A stretch of 64,000 nt of DNA, taken from NCBI RefSeq assembly GCF_002994745.2, contig NC_037093.1, positions 17,867,555 to 17,931,554 on the forward strand. The letters are read 5' to 3'. The notes beneath the pieces were generated by a model. It was not told the DNA's origin and made no database searches. It worked only from the letters and a program-made list of their open reading frames with translations. The stretch is from Rosa chinensis. Taxonomy: Eukaryota; Streptophyta; Magnoliopsida; Rosales; Rosaceae. This document shows positions 1 to 12,086 of the stretch, in pieces. The stretch's first letter is position 1, and the number at the start of each line of letters is the position of its first letter. Position numbers and translations under genes: made by a program.

Positions 1-893
1 TTCTAAGGAATTTGAGATGAAGGACCTTGGGCAATTGAAGTACTTTCTTGGAATTGAAGTTGCAAGATCAAAGAAGGGAATTTCTTTATCCCAACGTAAG
101 TATGTACTTGATTTGTTAGCTGAGACTGGGATGCTTGACTGCAGGCCTATTGAGACACCAATTGAGATGAACCACAACCTTGCCATCTATCCGGATCAGG
201 TTCCAACAGATAAAGGAAGGTACCAACGTCTAGTAGGGAGGCTTATTTATCTTTCTCATACTAGGCCTGATATTGCTTATGCTGTGAGTGTGGTTAGTCA
301 ATTTATGTACTGTCCCAATGAAGAGCATATGGATGCAGTGTATCGTATTCTGAAATATCTTAAGATGACACCTGGAAAAGGTTTGTTGTTTGAAAAAAAA
401 TGGGGAATTGGAAGTTGTGGGATACACGGATGCAGACTGGGTTGGTGATAAGACTGACAGACGGTCCGCATCGGGGTATTTTACATTTGTTGGAGGAAAC
501 CTTGTGACTTGGCGCAGTAAGAAACAGAAGGTTGTTGCTAGGTCGAGTGCAGAAGCTGAGTTTCGAGGTATGGCACATGGAGTTTGTGAGATGTTATGGA
601 TTCGTAATGTATTGAAAGATTTGGGTTTTAAACTCAAGAATCCTATGGACTTGCACTGTGATAGCACGTCTGCTATTGAAATTGCCCATAATCCGGTTCA
701 GCATGACCAGACTAAGCATGTAGAGGTAAATCGGCACTTCATTAAGGAAAACCTGGACATGAAGATCATTCGTTTCCCTTTTGTGTATACAGAAGATCAA
801 TTAGCAGATGTTCTTACGAAAGGAGTGTCAAGGAAAATGTTTGACAACTCAATTGACAAGTTGGGCATGATCGACATCTATGCGCCAACTTGA
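1..893 (+). pseudogene. Ty1/copia pol 3' end (RT C-terminus + RNase H), frameshifted
   Basis: This is the last part of a copia polyprotein; the 5' part lies left of the window. Frame 17-448 carries the C-terminal RT region (MKDLGQLKYFLGIEV, then YLSHTRPDIAYAVSVVSQF). Frame 390-893 continues with RNase H (YTDADWVGDKTDRRSASGY, SSAEAEF, CDSTSA, HVEVNRHFIKE, ADVLTKG) and ends in TGA. The frame changes within the eight-A run at about 390-397, a one-base slip that would cut RNase H from RT. The family role is reverse transcription of element RNA. It is followed at once by a polypurine tract and an LTR remnant, so the orientation is plus. Family assignment is firm. Whether the upstream part is intact cannot be seen. 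Confidence 0.93.
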
Positions 894-1075
894 GGGGGAG
901 TATAGAATATTCTGTAAATATTTACTTTCCTTGTATGTGTAGATTATGTACTCTGTATAGTTGTATGAGATTCTTTTCCTATTAGGATTTCACTTGTATT
1001 TTTATATATACCTCTTATTCGGAGGTGAATAATATATTGAAGCATTCTAAACACATTGAATTCTTATTTTCTACT
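894..1075 (+). repeat. Polypurine tract and decayed 3' LTR of the copia at 1-893
   Basis: GAGGGGGAG directly after the stop codon is the plus-strand primer site. The AT-rich sequence after it includes a TATATATA motif near 1003 and a degraded LTR; the expected TG at the start now reads TA. The right end is set at about 1075, where similarity to the duplicated host block begins. No partner LTR is in the window, so the boundary is approximate. Confidence 0.7.
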
Positions 1076-1084
1076 AGAAGTCCA

Positions 1085-1521
1085 GCTCTTAAGCCAAAAG
1101 CTTCTATAGTTATAACATCAGAAAAGCCAATACATTTTGAAGAAGCCAGAATAGGGATACCCTGATCATTTTCGATAACAAAACCTGCTATACGCTGTTG
1201 ACGATGCTTAAGAGAACAATCAGAATTGATCTTTACTGACTTTTATTTGAGGTACCTATGAGAATTTATATATAGGGGGACAAAAAAGATAGCTACCAAA
1301 CATTTCATTGAGAAAACAAAATGGCCACACACAGAAAGGATTACAAATTACCACACCCGACAAACTAGGTCGGGGAAGAAAAGAAGGAAAAGAAAACCAC
1401 CCAACTTGGGTTTATTAATTAGGAAACACCAAAAACTAGCTAAAAGCAGAAGTAAAGAAACAACCAACACACAAACTGGGGTTTATTACAACATGAAGCG
1501 TAAAAATGATAAGGTCTGGAG
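1085..1521. other. Downstream flank of the broken UPF0496 gene (copy A)
   Basis: No gene. This is the 3' flank of the UPF0496 pseudogene on the minus strand. It matches 48620-49043 in copy B with scattered substitutions and small indels. It probably includes the former 3'UTR. Confidence 0.7.
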
Positions 1522-1764
1522 TTACCACGCGAGAACAGCTTGCCTTGCTTTCGAAATTCTAGAGCTGCATTCCCCTGTTTTCTCTTCCAAAACCTCAATT
1601 TATCCAAAAACTTCTTCAGGTGAAGCTTAATATCCTTGATTGCCACTTCTACATTTCCTCCATTTGCAAAGTTTGTACTTAGAGCAAGGAGAGATTCAAT
1701 GGAATTTACTACCTTACAGATGAGATCTTTTATTTCCCCCAATTCTCTTATGGAATGTAAAGCT
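1522..1764 (-). pseudogene. UPF0496 (At14a-like) pseudogene, C-terminal piece
   Basis: On the minus strand this encodes the end of the copy A paralogue (MGEIKDLICKVVNSIESLL, then LKKFLDK), matching the C-terminal ~80 residues of the intact gene at 49044-50210. A one-base deletion near 1600-1612, relative to copy B, throws the last ~25 codons out of frame, and the ORF runs past 1522-1524, where the paralogue has its stop. The piece was separated from the rest by the copia at 1765-5494; the 5-bp repeat AAGCT on both sides marks the break. The gene therefore carries at least three lesions: two insertions and this frameshift. Not functional. Confidence 0.85.
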
Positions 1765-1976
1765 TGTTAGGAAGTTGATTGAGCATATCTTCTATATTAA
1801 GTTATGATAATCTGTAAATATCTGTATCCCTTGATTGTATCCCTTAATTGTAGATTGCTTCCCTAGAATATAGCTTAATTGTAGGAGTAGATAACGTGAG
1901 GATAGGAATTACTTCCTGTATATGTACACAGCCGCATATCAATGAATTTCAATTTAGCCAAATCTTCTTTCTTTCA
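1765..1976 (+). repeat. 5' LTR of RT-less copia
   Basis: 212 bp, TG...CA. Differs from the 3' LTR by one extra 13-bp unit in the repeated CCCTTGATTGTAT / CCCTTAATTGTAG stretch near 1826-1850. No other difference was seen by eye. Confidence 0.93.
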
Positions 1977-1989
1977 TGGTATCAGAGCA
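1977..1989 (+). promoter_or_regulatory. Primer-binding site (initiator Met-tRNA)
   Basis: TGGTATCAGAGCA immediately follows the 5' LTR and is complementary to the 3' end of plant initiator methionine tRNA, the usual minus-strand primer of copia elements. Confidence 0.9.
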
Positions 1990-2069
1990 GGAGTAAAATC
2001 CTGACTCTCTCTTGCCGCTGTGCTTTTCCTTCTCGTGCAGCAAAACTTCATTCTTCAATCTCCTAAATC

Positions 2070-5000
2070 ATGGGAGAAGGATCAGATTCACCCAAAGCTG
2101 ATATCTCAAATCCCTTGTACCTTCATCATTCAGATCATCCCGGTTTGGTATTGGTCTCCAAACCACTCAATGGAGATAATTACTCCTCATGGCTGAGAGC
2201 CATGACAATAGCCCTAAACGCCAAGAACAAGCTTGGCTTTGTCAATGGTGTCATCAAACCTCCCTCAGCAGACAAGTATCCTAATGATTATGCGACTTGG
2301 TCTCGATGCAATGATATGATTCATTCTTGGATCATCAACTCCATTACTTCGGAAATTTCTGACAGTGTCATCTACTACACCACCGCTCGTGAGGTTTGGG
2401 AGGATCTTCGTGAGCGCTTCTCTCAAAGTAATGCTCCTCGCATCTTTGAAATACAGCGAGAGATTGCTTATCATCGGTAAGAACAATTGTCTGTTTCGTC
2501 CTATTACACCAAGATGAAGAGTCTATGGGATGAGTTGGCTTCCTATACTGATGCGTCATCTTGTTCATGTGGAGCACAACAAGATCGACAAAAGTTGATG
2601 CAGTTTCTAATGGGTATAAATGAATCTTACACTGCTACTCGGGGACAAATACTATTGATGAATCCTCTCCCTTCAGTCCGCCAAGCCTATTCCTCTGTTT
2701 GTCAAGAAGAAAAACAAAGACTTCTTAGTGCCACCAATGCGATTACAGAGACCAACTCAAGTGCTGCCATGGCTGTACGAAGCAACAGGCCCAACAATTC
2801 CACTGCTTCAACCGAAATTGGAAGAACAGATCATACCTACAACAATCCACAGGACATGCGACGTTTTGACCAAGATAAGCGTCGCTCAGGTTCTTTCAGA
2901 GGGCGGCCTCACTGCACCTATTGTGGAGAGATGGGTCATTTTATTGAGAGATGTTATCAACTGAACAGATATCCTCCGGGTCACCCAAAAGCAAGATCGG
3001 GTTCTAACTCTAAATCGAACCGTTTCAAGAATGCTCCTGCAGCCAATCAAGTTTCTGAGGGTTCAAGCCGAGATGAAGGAAAGTCGGTGGTGACAACTGA
3101 AATTTCTGAAGCTCAAATACAGCATCTTTTGTCTCTTCTCAAGGACAAAGACGGAAATACAATTTCTCACGCAAATGCGGCAGTAACCAAACCAGGTTTG
3201 TCTAAAATCTCTTCTCGCCGCTGGATCATCGACAGCGGCGCGACAGATCATATCTCTTCATCTCCACAGTTATTCTTGCGTAAGGATAAAAATAGCTCAT
3301 TACCTCCAATATTGTTACCAAGTGGAGAAAAGGCAAACATTGTTGCAAAGGGATCATTACCGCTGAACTCTATATATTATTTGCATGATGTATTATGTGT
3401 GCCCACATTCAAAGTGGATTTAATGTCAGTTAGTCGTCTGACCAGAGGTCTCAATTGCTCAGTGACTTTTTTTCCTTATTGGTGTATTTTGCAGGATCTG
3501 GATACGAGGAAGATGATTGGTTTGGGTAAGCAGCGTGATGGGCTATACTACTTAGTGGCATTAGCGACGAAGAAAACCACAAACAACCCTCATTCATCCT
3601 CACACACTCAACCAGCGTGCAACCTCACCACCTCATCTACCGACCTCTGGCACAACCGTTTAGGCCATGTTTCCCATTCTCGTTTAAGTTTTATTGCTAA
3701 GAACTTTTTGAATGTTACAGTTCAGTCTAATAATGCTTGCCCTATCTGTCCTCTGGCAAAGCAACATCGTTTACCTTTTGGTACTAGTGCAATTTCCTCT
3801 GAAAAACCATTTGACCTTATTCATTGTGACATCTGGGGTCGTTATAAAAATCCTTCACTTTCTGGTGCACACTATTTCCTTACTATTGTCGATGATTACA
3901 CACGCTTTACTTGGATATTTTTGATGAGGCACAAAGATGAAACACAATCTCTTTTAAAGCGTTTTTTTAGTTACGTATCCACTCAATTTGCATCTCACAT
4001 CAAAGTCTTTCGCAGTGACAATGGTGGCGAATTTCTTTCACTCCACTCGTTTTTCAAAGATAATGGTGTTCTTTTCCAACATTCTTGCGTTTACACCCCC
4101 CAACAGAATGGGGTGGTGGAACGCAAACACCGCCACATTCTACAAGTAGCACGAGCTTTGAAATTTCAAGCTCAACTCCCTACTCAATTTTGGGGAGAAT
4201 GTGCACTTACCGCGGTACACATTATCAATCGCTTACCTACACCCGTTCTCTCTTTCCAAACTCCATACGAACGCCTTTACTTGAAACCACCCACTTTTTC
4301 CCACCTTCGTGTGTTCGGTTGCTTGGCTTTTGCTACAAATGTCCATCCTTCTCATAAATTTGATCATCGTGCTATGGCATGTGTTTTCATCGGTTACCCT
4401 GTTGGTCAAAAGGCTTACAAATTGTTGAATCTATCCACCAAAAAAATTTTCACTAGCAGAGACATAGTTTTTCATGAGCAAGTCTACCCTTATGCTTCTG
4501 TTAAGCCCATTCCCCTTATCCCTTCGTTGGCCCACTCTTCAGGACCCATACCCACACCAATCCACGACCCCACTCCCTTTATTCCACCTCATTCTGACTC
4601 TGTCCCTATTCCCTCATCTTCTTCTCCAGATCCCACGACCACATCATCTAATTTCCCAGAAAGCATCGCGCCCTCTCCTTCTATCACCCAACCTACCCAG
4701 GCCTTGCCGGCGCCCCCATCCGATCCAACAGCTCCTTCGCCTGACCCGCCCGCCCCTTCACACGATCCACCAGCTCCTTCCTCTGATCCACCTGCCCCTC
4801 TTTGTCGCTCCAGCCGCTCCACCAGACCGCCGGTGAGGTTCCAAGATTATATCTGCTCTCAAGTCACGCATTGTGTTTTCCTTGGACCTTCACTAATTTC
4901 TTGGAGGTCGAAACGCCAGAAAACCGTGTCTCTCTCTTCAGCCGAAGCTGAGTATCGTGCTATGACTGGAGCATGCTGTGAGTTAACTTGGCTACGATAT

Positions 5001-5288
5001 CTGCTCAAAGATTTGGGATTGTTGCATCAAGAACCTGCCTTGTTGTACTGCGACAATAAAGCTGCGCTGCATATTGCAGCCAACCCTGTTTTTCATGAGC
5101 GAACGAGGCATATTGAAATGGACTGCCATTATATCAGAGATAAAATTCAGGATGGATCCGTTGCTACAAGATTTGTGAGCTCAGCACATCAATTAGCGGA
5201 TGTCTTGACTAAAGCCTTGGGAAAAGAAGTTTTTACTCCTATGATTCGCAAGTTGGGAGTACAGGACATTCACTCTCCTCCAACTTGA
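2070..5288 (+). pseudogene. copia gag-pol, in-frame RT deletion plus one nonsense codon
   Basis: The reading frame from ATG 2070 is open to TGA 5288 except for one TAA at 2478-2480 in gag. Domains in order: gag N-terminal domain (LVSKPLNGDNYSSWLRAM, about 2160-2230); CCHC zinc knuckle CTYCGEMGHFIERC (about 2917-2957); protease motif DSGATDH (near 3230); GAG-pre-integrase LWHNRLGH with CPIC; integrase core with D in HCDIWG, D in FRSDNGGEF and E in NGVVERKH; a long Pro/Ser-rich linker (about 4500-4840). After RSTRPPVRFQDYICSQVTH the frame passes directly to VFLGPSLISWRSKRQ, the second half of RNase H, ending SSAEAEYRAM ... ADVLTKA. The whole RT domain and the first RNase H acidic segment (YTDADW) are absent, yet the frame is kept. 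Integrase residues look intact; RNase H has lost its first catalytic Asp. This product cannot reverse-transcribe. Confidence 0.92.
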
Positions 5289-5295
5289 GGGGGAG

Positions 5296-5494
5296 TGTTA
5301 GGAAGTTGATTGAGCATATCTTCTATATTAAGTTATGATAATCTGTAAATATCTGTATCCCTTAATTGTAGATTGCTTCCCTAGAATATAGCTTAATTGT
5401 AGGAGTAGATAACGTGAGGATAGGAATTACTTCCTGTATATGTACACAGCCGCATATCAATGAATTTCAATTTAGCCAAATCTTCTTTCTTTCA
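5296..5494 (+). repeat. 3' LTR of RT-less copia
   Basis: 199 bp, TG...CA, preceded by GAGGGGGAG (5287-5295). Matches the 5' LTR apart from lacking its 13-bp duplication. Confidence 0.93.
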
Positions 5495-5702
5495 AAGCTC
5501 CTTCCTGTATTATGTTCATTGCTTCATTCTTCAGCCCAAAATCATCTTGACATACTTCAAGGTGGGAGCTATTCCAGTAATCTACTATTTCTGTTATAAC
5601 AGAGACATCAAGGAAACATGCTGCTTTGATTTTCAAATCTCCAACCACATTAGACAAACCATCTCCATCAGATGTTATATTATAGGGCGTATAGGCCAAT
5701 AT
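5495..5702 (-). pseudogene. UPF0496 pseudogene, middle piece
   Basis: Minus-strand reading gives NVVGDLKIKAACFLDVSVI followed by LEVCQDDFGLKNEAMNII, matching the segment just after the membrane helix in the intact copy (about 49283-49480). It is stranded between two insertions: the RT-less copia on the left and the non-coding LTR element on the right. The outermost bases AATAT (5698-5702) and AAGCT (5495-5499) are target-site duplications shared with the neighbouring pieces. Confidence 0.87.
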
Positions 5703-6188
5703 TGTAAGACTAAAATGGACTTTATCATTAGTTTACATCGAGTCATCAACAACTTACCAATTTACGCAGAATAAGTAATTGGAGAATCTTGAGACTTTAA
5801 TCCGATATTTTATTTATGGTGTATCCACGTAAATTATGGAGAAATCTAATATGACATGGTTATTAAGTTAACCTAAAATGATATGCAATTACAATAGAGA
5901 TTTGGACTTGAATTGTTTCCTTTATGGGAGGTTACAGAATATCCAATTCTCTATATAAAGCTTGGGTCCCTGCACTCTCTCATATGCTCTCGGTAATACA
6001 GTCTCTTGCCCCAAACAAAGAATACCAAATATTGAGATGCAGTGCAGAAGACTTAGGCTTGGATTGAGTGACCATTCAGTTTAAAGGTTCATGATCCATT
6101 TCTAATTTATTTCTTGTTCTTATTTTTATACAATTGTATCTGTATTCCTTGTGAAGCGATTTAATAGTTTTTTCTGTTTAAGTTTACA
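5703..6188 (+). repeat. 5' LTR of LARD-like element
   Basis: 486 bp, TG...CA, no difference seen from the 3' LTR. Contains CTATATAAAG at 5951-5960, a plausible TATA box, so transcription would start near 5980-5990 and leave an R-U5 of about 200 bp. Confidence 0.93.
5951..5960 (+). promoter_or_regulatory. TATA box in LARD-like 5' LTR
   Basis: CTATATAAAG in an otherwise non-repetitive LTR context, followed by CTTGGGTCCC and a pyrimidine-rich CTCTCTC stretch typical of plant LTR start regions. The same motif occurs in the 3' LTR at about 13396-13405, where it could drive read-out into the UPF0496 N-terminal piece in antisense. Confidence 0.6.
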
Positions 6189-6190
6189 TG

Positions 6191-6202
6191 TGGTATCAGA
6201 GC
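6191..6202 (+). promoter_or_regulatory. Primer-binding site of LARD-like element
   Basis: TGGTATCAGAGC, two bases after the 5' LTR, complementary to the 3' end of initiator Met-tRNA. Confidence 0.9.
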
Positions 6203-7238
6203 CACCTTCACAAAATATAGATCATTGTCGATATTCATTTTTACAGTAACAAGAAAATGGTTTTTATATGAACCCTAGCCTGGAAACTAACTACAGATCG
6301 AGTTTGTCATTATATATATATTCTTTTTAATTTTAATGCGTATTTCTTCTTTTGATGCGAGGAAACCAAAAACTGGTTTGACTCTATTTCTGCACAACGA
6401 ACCAAAGAAGTAGATGATCTAGCCTGTAATTGGATATAGAGTTGAACCAGATGAAACCCAATGCTATCCCCGTGGACTGTGACGGAAACAAACTAATGTC
6501 AAGGGGACAGTGTGATTGAAATCTTATGCGAGATCTGACAACGATGATGAGTCGAAACGTCATGCAATCCCAAATTCAGAAAGCTGGAATGAACAGATAA
6601 GCAAATTTATATTGCTTTTGTTTTGAAGTCTTATACTCTTTAAAATGCCGATATTGAGATATTCTGCACAGTTTATTATTGTCATGCTTGGTTTTGGATT
6701 GTGGTTCCTCAATGAAGGAAAACATGTGTCTGTGCATATAGATTTATTGAATTAACTAATGATCAGGGGTATGAGTCTATCTTTGAGATCAGCAAATGAC
6801 TATTTGCAATTGGAAAACCATTTGTCCTTGATCAAGAACACAATTGAGAACGTGTGTTCTTACGGTTGTTTCTTTGTTTCTTGCATTTGCACATACTAAA
6901 TGATTTTTTTAGCATGGAAAGAATGAAATGTGTTTTTAAAAATATGCTACTGATTACTTCACATTATGAATATATATCAGTGAAAGCCTAGATTTTTTTT
7001 TTTATTCTCCTTATCAGATAATTATTAAGGCTAAGTATCCTAATTTGGTTTCTGACCGATTGAAAATATTTACATGCTGTGTATTTGATTGTTATTGATG
7101 CAATCGTATCTTGCAATTAAAGCAGCTTGTTTAATATAAACATTAGTTTTGTATCAATATTGATATATGGATTGTTGATGCCTTTGATATTACTGAGAAC
7201 AGTAGTAACTAATTGGTTGATTGAGATTTTGGCCTAAG

Positions 7239-7363
7239 TTCAATCCTACATTATTTTGAAGAACGCAGGAGTTATATATGTATCAATCATACATAAGGCC
7301 ATGTCCTTGTTTTGGCAAGGCTTATGACTATGGATCTTTTAATATAGTATATTCATGTCAATA
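7239..7363. repeat. Inverted repeat A inside LARD-like element
   Basis: About 125 bp (from TTCAATCCTACATT to ATGTCAATA) recurs as its reverse complement at 10434-10560 with very few differences (for example CATAC against CGTAC). Confidence 0.9.
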
Positions 7364-9914
7364 CTCGCATATTTGCATTTTACACTTTCTGACAAACAGT
7401 ACGAATTGATCATCTTAATCTGGGCAAACAGTCATTGTGTATTTGCAATTGCATAGGGATTGCTTCTTTTACACATGAATATTCTGTTCAGGTATTATAT
7501 GTTGTTTATAAGCATGATTGCAAATGTGTATGACTGAATAGATGGACTAATTGATAGCTTGGTAACTGAGGAAGTAATGTCTTATCAAGAACGCATTATA
7601 AGAAAGACCAAATCTAGGTCCTGTTTTCTTGAAACTGGGGCTGCTGAAATTACTAATTTTTGGGACTTCATTGAATTTTGTCTTGTACATGATTATATGC
7701 GGGGTTGGGACATAAATAAATTGTCAATCAAAATTATAAGATCATTGACATGTTCTTACCCACTGCAAATTTGAATTCTTCATGTATTTACCGAGGATCA
7801 TCGTGGAACTTGCGATCCAACGTACATTTGAATATGCATGAGTAAAATATATATCTTCTGGTTATTTATTCTACTGTTAGAGGTAATTACATGATAAAGT
7901 TTGCATGTCAAGCTTCCTTTCTATGATGTAGTTGTAAGGAAACTTGGATCTCTCTTGGTTTCCTTCATAGTGTCTTGAAAAATTGATTGTGGAGGTTCTC
8001 CTTGTTGATTAATTGTTATATTACAAAACGAAGAAACCACATTTCCTCAAGACTAATGACGATATTTTTTTACCATCAAGAGTATGTTTTTAGACATTTA
8101 AAAGGATTTCTGAAAATTCTTTTGTGCAATGTTGAGTTCTGCTATACGTGAAACTGCAAATGGCAGTGGATGTACTTTTATAGAGGATGACTGCATAACA
8201 GGCACTTGGACTATTTATGATAAATAGTATTACTGTTTGCAGAAACTTGGCCGAACTATTCTATTTTGTTGTTGGTAAAAATATTTGTTATTTTATACAG
8301 TGAGCATGATTGTAAATTACATGCATGATTACTAGAAACTAGTATAGTTGTTTTTGCTTGCTTCAAAATTGCCGGCTATTTGAGTGAAGTGTATGTCACC
8401 CAAGTGCTAGTTAATAGGGTAATGGTAGCTTAATTCCACTGGAAATACAGAACATGAAGGAATGATCCCAAATGTAGATCATGATATTTTGAGAACCAAT
8501 GTGAAGGGTTTGCTACCATAAAATGAACATGCCGAATATGTTTCCATGGCAAGCTGTGATGCATATGTATGCATATTCCCCTTATATGTATTGTTTTGTT
8601 TTTGGTCAGGCTATGTACGTACGTATTCATATACATACATTCAGGGGTTATATTGCATATGTGTTTTTTTTAACTCTTTACATGCTCTCAGCTGAAAATA
8701 AAACCAAAGTCTGGTTGACGCTTGTCTCTATCTTATACTTAAAAGTTTATAATTTATGACATATTTGGCCAACAAATGGGTACAAATGCTAGACTCATGA
8801 AGTTTATAATATGCCATATGAATGTATCTGTTATTGGATACACATCTGTTATTGTGCGGTGCACAAGTTGGGCTCACGAAGTTCAGATGATTATGCATCA
8901 GTTTCCTTCAATGCATATCCTCTGGTTTTTCCTTCTAAGAATTGTTATAAGCTGAAGGATTCATATGACTAATCATATGAATGAGTTTATTGTCGTGGAA
9001 TTATATTTTAAGGCTATTTTTGATGTATGATATGAAGTCCTTTTAACGAATTTATATCATGAACTTGGATAAAGATATGTTCTATTCATTTTCCGCTGTG
9101 TAATAAATCAAGTTTAGCATAAAAGTGTTAATGTCTAATTTTGAATTATCTGGCAAAGGAGAACTTGACTACTCTACGTTGTTAGTCAATATCTTCTTAG
9201 ACTAAGTGATATATTTTGAAAGAAAAGTGTTTTGATAAGTTTTCCTTGAAATTAGACTGTAAAGATTTCTGGATGCTATGAAGGTTATATCTATGCATCT
9301 GCTGAACATGATTTGAGACAATTAAGGTATGTTTTCAAGAACTCTTGAAAATTTTTATCATTGATTATCAAGTGATTGCTTAAAGTGTATCAGGGATGCA
9401 CCCTGAATATTTTAAAACTAGGATATATATTCTGTGATGATCATATAATAACTACAGTGAATATGTTATCTCTAGTGCTCTTGTATGATCTGGAATATCT
9501 TGCATCTGTTGATAATCATTGTGTACAATTTGCTGGTGTAAAATTAAATAACAAGAAAATATCTCCCAAAATAAGTCTTGTTAAATTTTACCGTAAGCAC
9601 AGTTGGTGTCTTTCATCAAGCCTTGTGCTCGACGAAACTTCGGGAACCAACTTTGATCTTAGATCCCTGGGGTGTCTTAGTGGTACATGTTGCACACAGC
9701 AAACCGCCACTAGGATCTCTCATTGATTTTAAAGGTTATAAGATCAAGAAACTTGTGTTGTGCATTTTAATTTCATGACTGTATCTCCCAAAGGAGGTTC
9801 AAACTTTACATGGCTTTAACTTGCACATACAGCACATCACAAAATTGATACAAATGCATATGGTTTGCCTAGATCTTTTCCTCTTGCCATTAAAGGTGTT
9901 GACTGATCTTAGCA

Positions 9915-10444
9915 AAATAGCATTTTTATCCATTTTGGTTTTGTGAATAAGAAACTTCAGAATGTCATGTCTTCTTGCCACACAGGTGTTGCTTGACATT
10001 GTCTAAAGGGGCTTACTACCGTACATCTTGTTTGATGTGATCACTATATTTATATTGTTTGCTAAGCTATCTGTTATTTTTCCATTGCCTGTGAGACTAG
10101 CAAACTACAGAAACGTTAAAGTTGGCATGGATGTTGAAATTATCAGTATGGTTTAAGTTGAGCATGGCAATTTACAATAGCAAATTTTCCAAGTACTTGG
10201 AGTGTGAACCTATTTGTTTGAATCATTCACATGTTTAATGTGATGCTTAGTGGTATTCAATATATCTGGTATATGTTGATATTTTTTTTTTGTCAAGAAA
10301 ATTGCTGTCATGTTTTGACAAGGTTGTTATGGTATATTTTTTAAGGTATAAACATGGTTTAAGTTCCTTAGTTACTTGATCTAAACGCAAATTGCAATAA
10401 GGAGCATGTTTATATTATGATACTTGATTTGCCTATTGACATGA
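9915..10444. repeat. Inverted repeat B, left arm (530 bp)
   Basis: Matches the reverse complement of 11201-11730 along its length, including the poly-T/poly-A run at 10283-10292. The arms are separated by 756 bp holding repeats A' and C'. A transcript of this region could form a roughly 530-bp duplex. Confidence 0.92.
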
Positions 10445-10557
10445 ATATACTATATTAAAAGATCCATAGTCATAAGCCTTGCCAAAACAAGGACATGGCC
10501 TTATGTACGATTGATACATATATAACTCCTGCGTTCTTCAAAATAATGTAGGATTGA

Positions 10558-10825
10558 AAGATAATCGGCAACTTAACAAAAACAGTTGCTAAAGGAAGAA
10601 CTATAGGTCAGTAAGAAAGAAAGTACTCCCACTAAACCAAGGAAATTTAGAACTTCCACTAAAGAACATGAAAACAATCTCTATTCAGTGAAAATGGATC
10701 ATAAAACAGACCACCAATTTCTTGATTTATCCTTACTTAATAGCAATATCTAAATAAGAAAATTTAACTTGTCCAAAATCTATAAGATTGGAAAAACTTC
10801 ATAGGCTATTAAATAATGTCAAAAC
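10558..10825. repeat. Inverted repeat C, left arm
   Basis: About 268 bp matching the reverse complement of 12083-12351. It directly abuts repeat A' (10434-10560), so two unrelated segments were joined in inverted orientation at one breakpoint. Confidence 0.9.
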
Positions 10826-11200
10826 TTTAATGGAATTTTTTTTTTTTTTTTGATAAAAGAATCAGGAATATCTTTTCTCATGAAAACTTAACTTGTGAAA
10901 GTAAATCCTTACTCCCACTGTCCCTTATCAAATCCGAGCATCCATATGACCATGAAAAATGGTGAAATTGTGAAACCATAAATTACCAAGTAGTAGATTT
11001 TAAGCAATCAAGTGATAAGCCACACAATTCTTTTACAGTAAACGACACACATATGTCAAATACTTTCCCCTGTGGAAAAAAAAAAAAAATTGTTGTCTAA
11101 AAACAAAACTTTCGTACAGACAATAAGACACACATAAACAAAGGGAACTCTGTAGCCAAATGCTCGTTAGGATAAAAGGTGGTGATGCTATTTGAAATTT

Positions 11201-11730
11201 TCATGTCAATAGGCAAATCAAGTATCATAATATAAACATGCTCCTTATTGCAATTTGCGTTTAGATCAAGTAACTAAGGAACTTAAACCATGTTTATACC
11301 TTAAAAAATATACCATAACAACCTTGTCAAAACATGACAGCAATTTTCTTGACAAAAAAAAAATATCAACATATACCAGATATATTGAATACCACTAAGC
11401 ATCACATTAAACATGTGAATGATTCAAACAAATAGGTTCACACTCCAAGTACTTGGAAAATTTGCTATTGTAAATTGCCATGCTCAACTTAAACCATACT
11501 GATAATTTCAACATCCATGCCAACTTTAACGTTTCTGTAGTTTGCTAGTCTCACAGGCAATGGAAAAATAACAGATAGCTTAGCAAACAATATAAATATA
11601 GTGATCACATCAAACAAGATGTACGGTAGTAAGCCCCTTTAGACAATGTCAAGCAACACCTGTGTGGCAAGAAGACATGACATTCTGAAGTTTCTTATTC
11701 ACAAAACCAAAATGGATAAAAATGCTATTT
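11201..11730. repeat. Inverted repeat B, right arm (530 bp)
   Basis: Reverse complement of 9915-10444. It ends where a short patch, ATCTGGTATATGTTGATA (about 11730-11747), also occurs at about 10265-10282, suggesting a microhomology junction. Confidence 0.92.
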
Positions 11731-11747
11731 ATCTGGTATATGTTGAT

Positions 11748-12086
11748 AGAATAAAGGTGAGAGTTCTTGTGTGTTTGCTTCATTTGCCAAGAGTAATTGT
11801 TATCTGTTAAGGCGCTAAGTTAAACAAGTAGCAATTAGTTCTAAAAAGTGGAACAAGTAGCAATTAATATTTTTGAGATTTTCAGTTTATTATTAAGTTA
11901 ATTTTGAGAATTCTTTGATGATGCATATTACAATCTTGTGCCCTTTTATGTGTTTAGGTAATTTTCAGAGTTAGATTGATAAGTTTGCATGCTAGAATAA
12001 AGGTGAGAGTTCTTGTGTGTTTGCTTCATTTGCCAAGAGTAATTGTTATCTGTTAAGGCGCTAAGTTAAACAAGTAGCAATTAGTT
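11748..12086. repeat. 93-bp direct repeats in LARD-like element
   Basis: AGAATAAAGGTGAGAGTTC...GCAATTAGTT occurs at 11748-11840 and again at 11994-12086 without visible change; the second copy runs straight into repeat C. Confidence 0.9.

Larger units (their letters stand above)
1765..5494 (+). mobile_element. Ty1/copia element lacking the RT domain, complete with both LTRs
   Basis: LTRs at 1765-1976 and 5296-5494 begin TGTTAG and end TTTCA. The perfect target-site duplication AAGCT (1760-1764 and 5495-5499) interrupts the UPF0496 coding sequence, which is uninterrupted at the same point in copy B. PBS TGGTATCAGAGC follows the 5' LTR and GAGGGGGAG precedes the 3' LTR. At 3.73 kb it is shorter than an autonomous copia (about 4.5-5 kb); the missing part is reverse transcriptase and the start of RNase H. 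The LTRs appear identical except for a 13-bp tandem duplication in the 5' LTR, so the insertion is young and its movement must have used RT supplied by another element. Confidence 0.93.

Noticed and set aside
4085..4836. Pro-rich alternative frames over the copia linker
   Set aside because: Shadows of the true pol frame, which has integrase and RNase H motifs on either side.
8430..9778. Frames of 66-116 aa in the LARD-like interior
   Set aside because: No gag, protease, integrase or RT motif in any of them; lengths are within chance expectation for AT-rich DNA.
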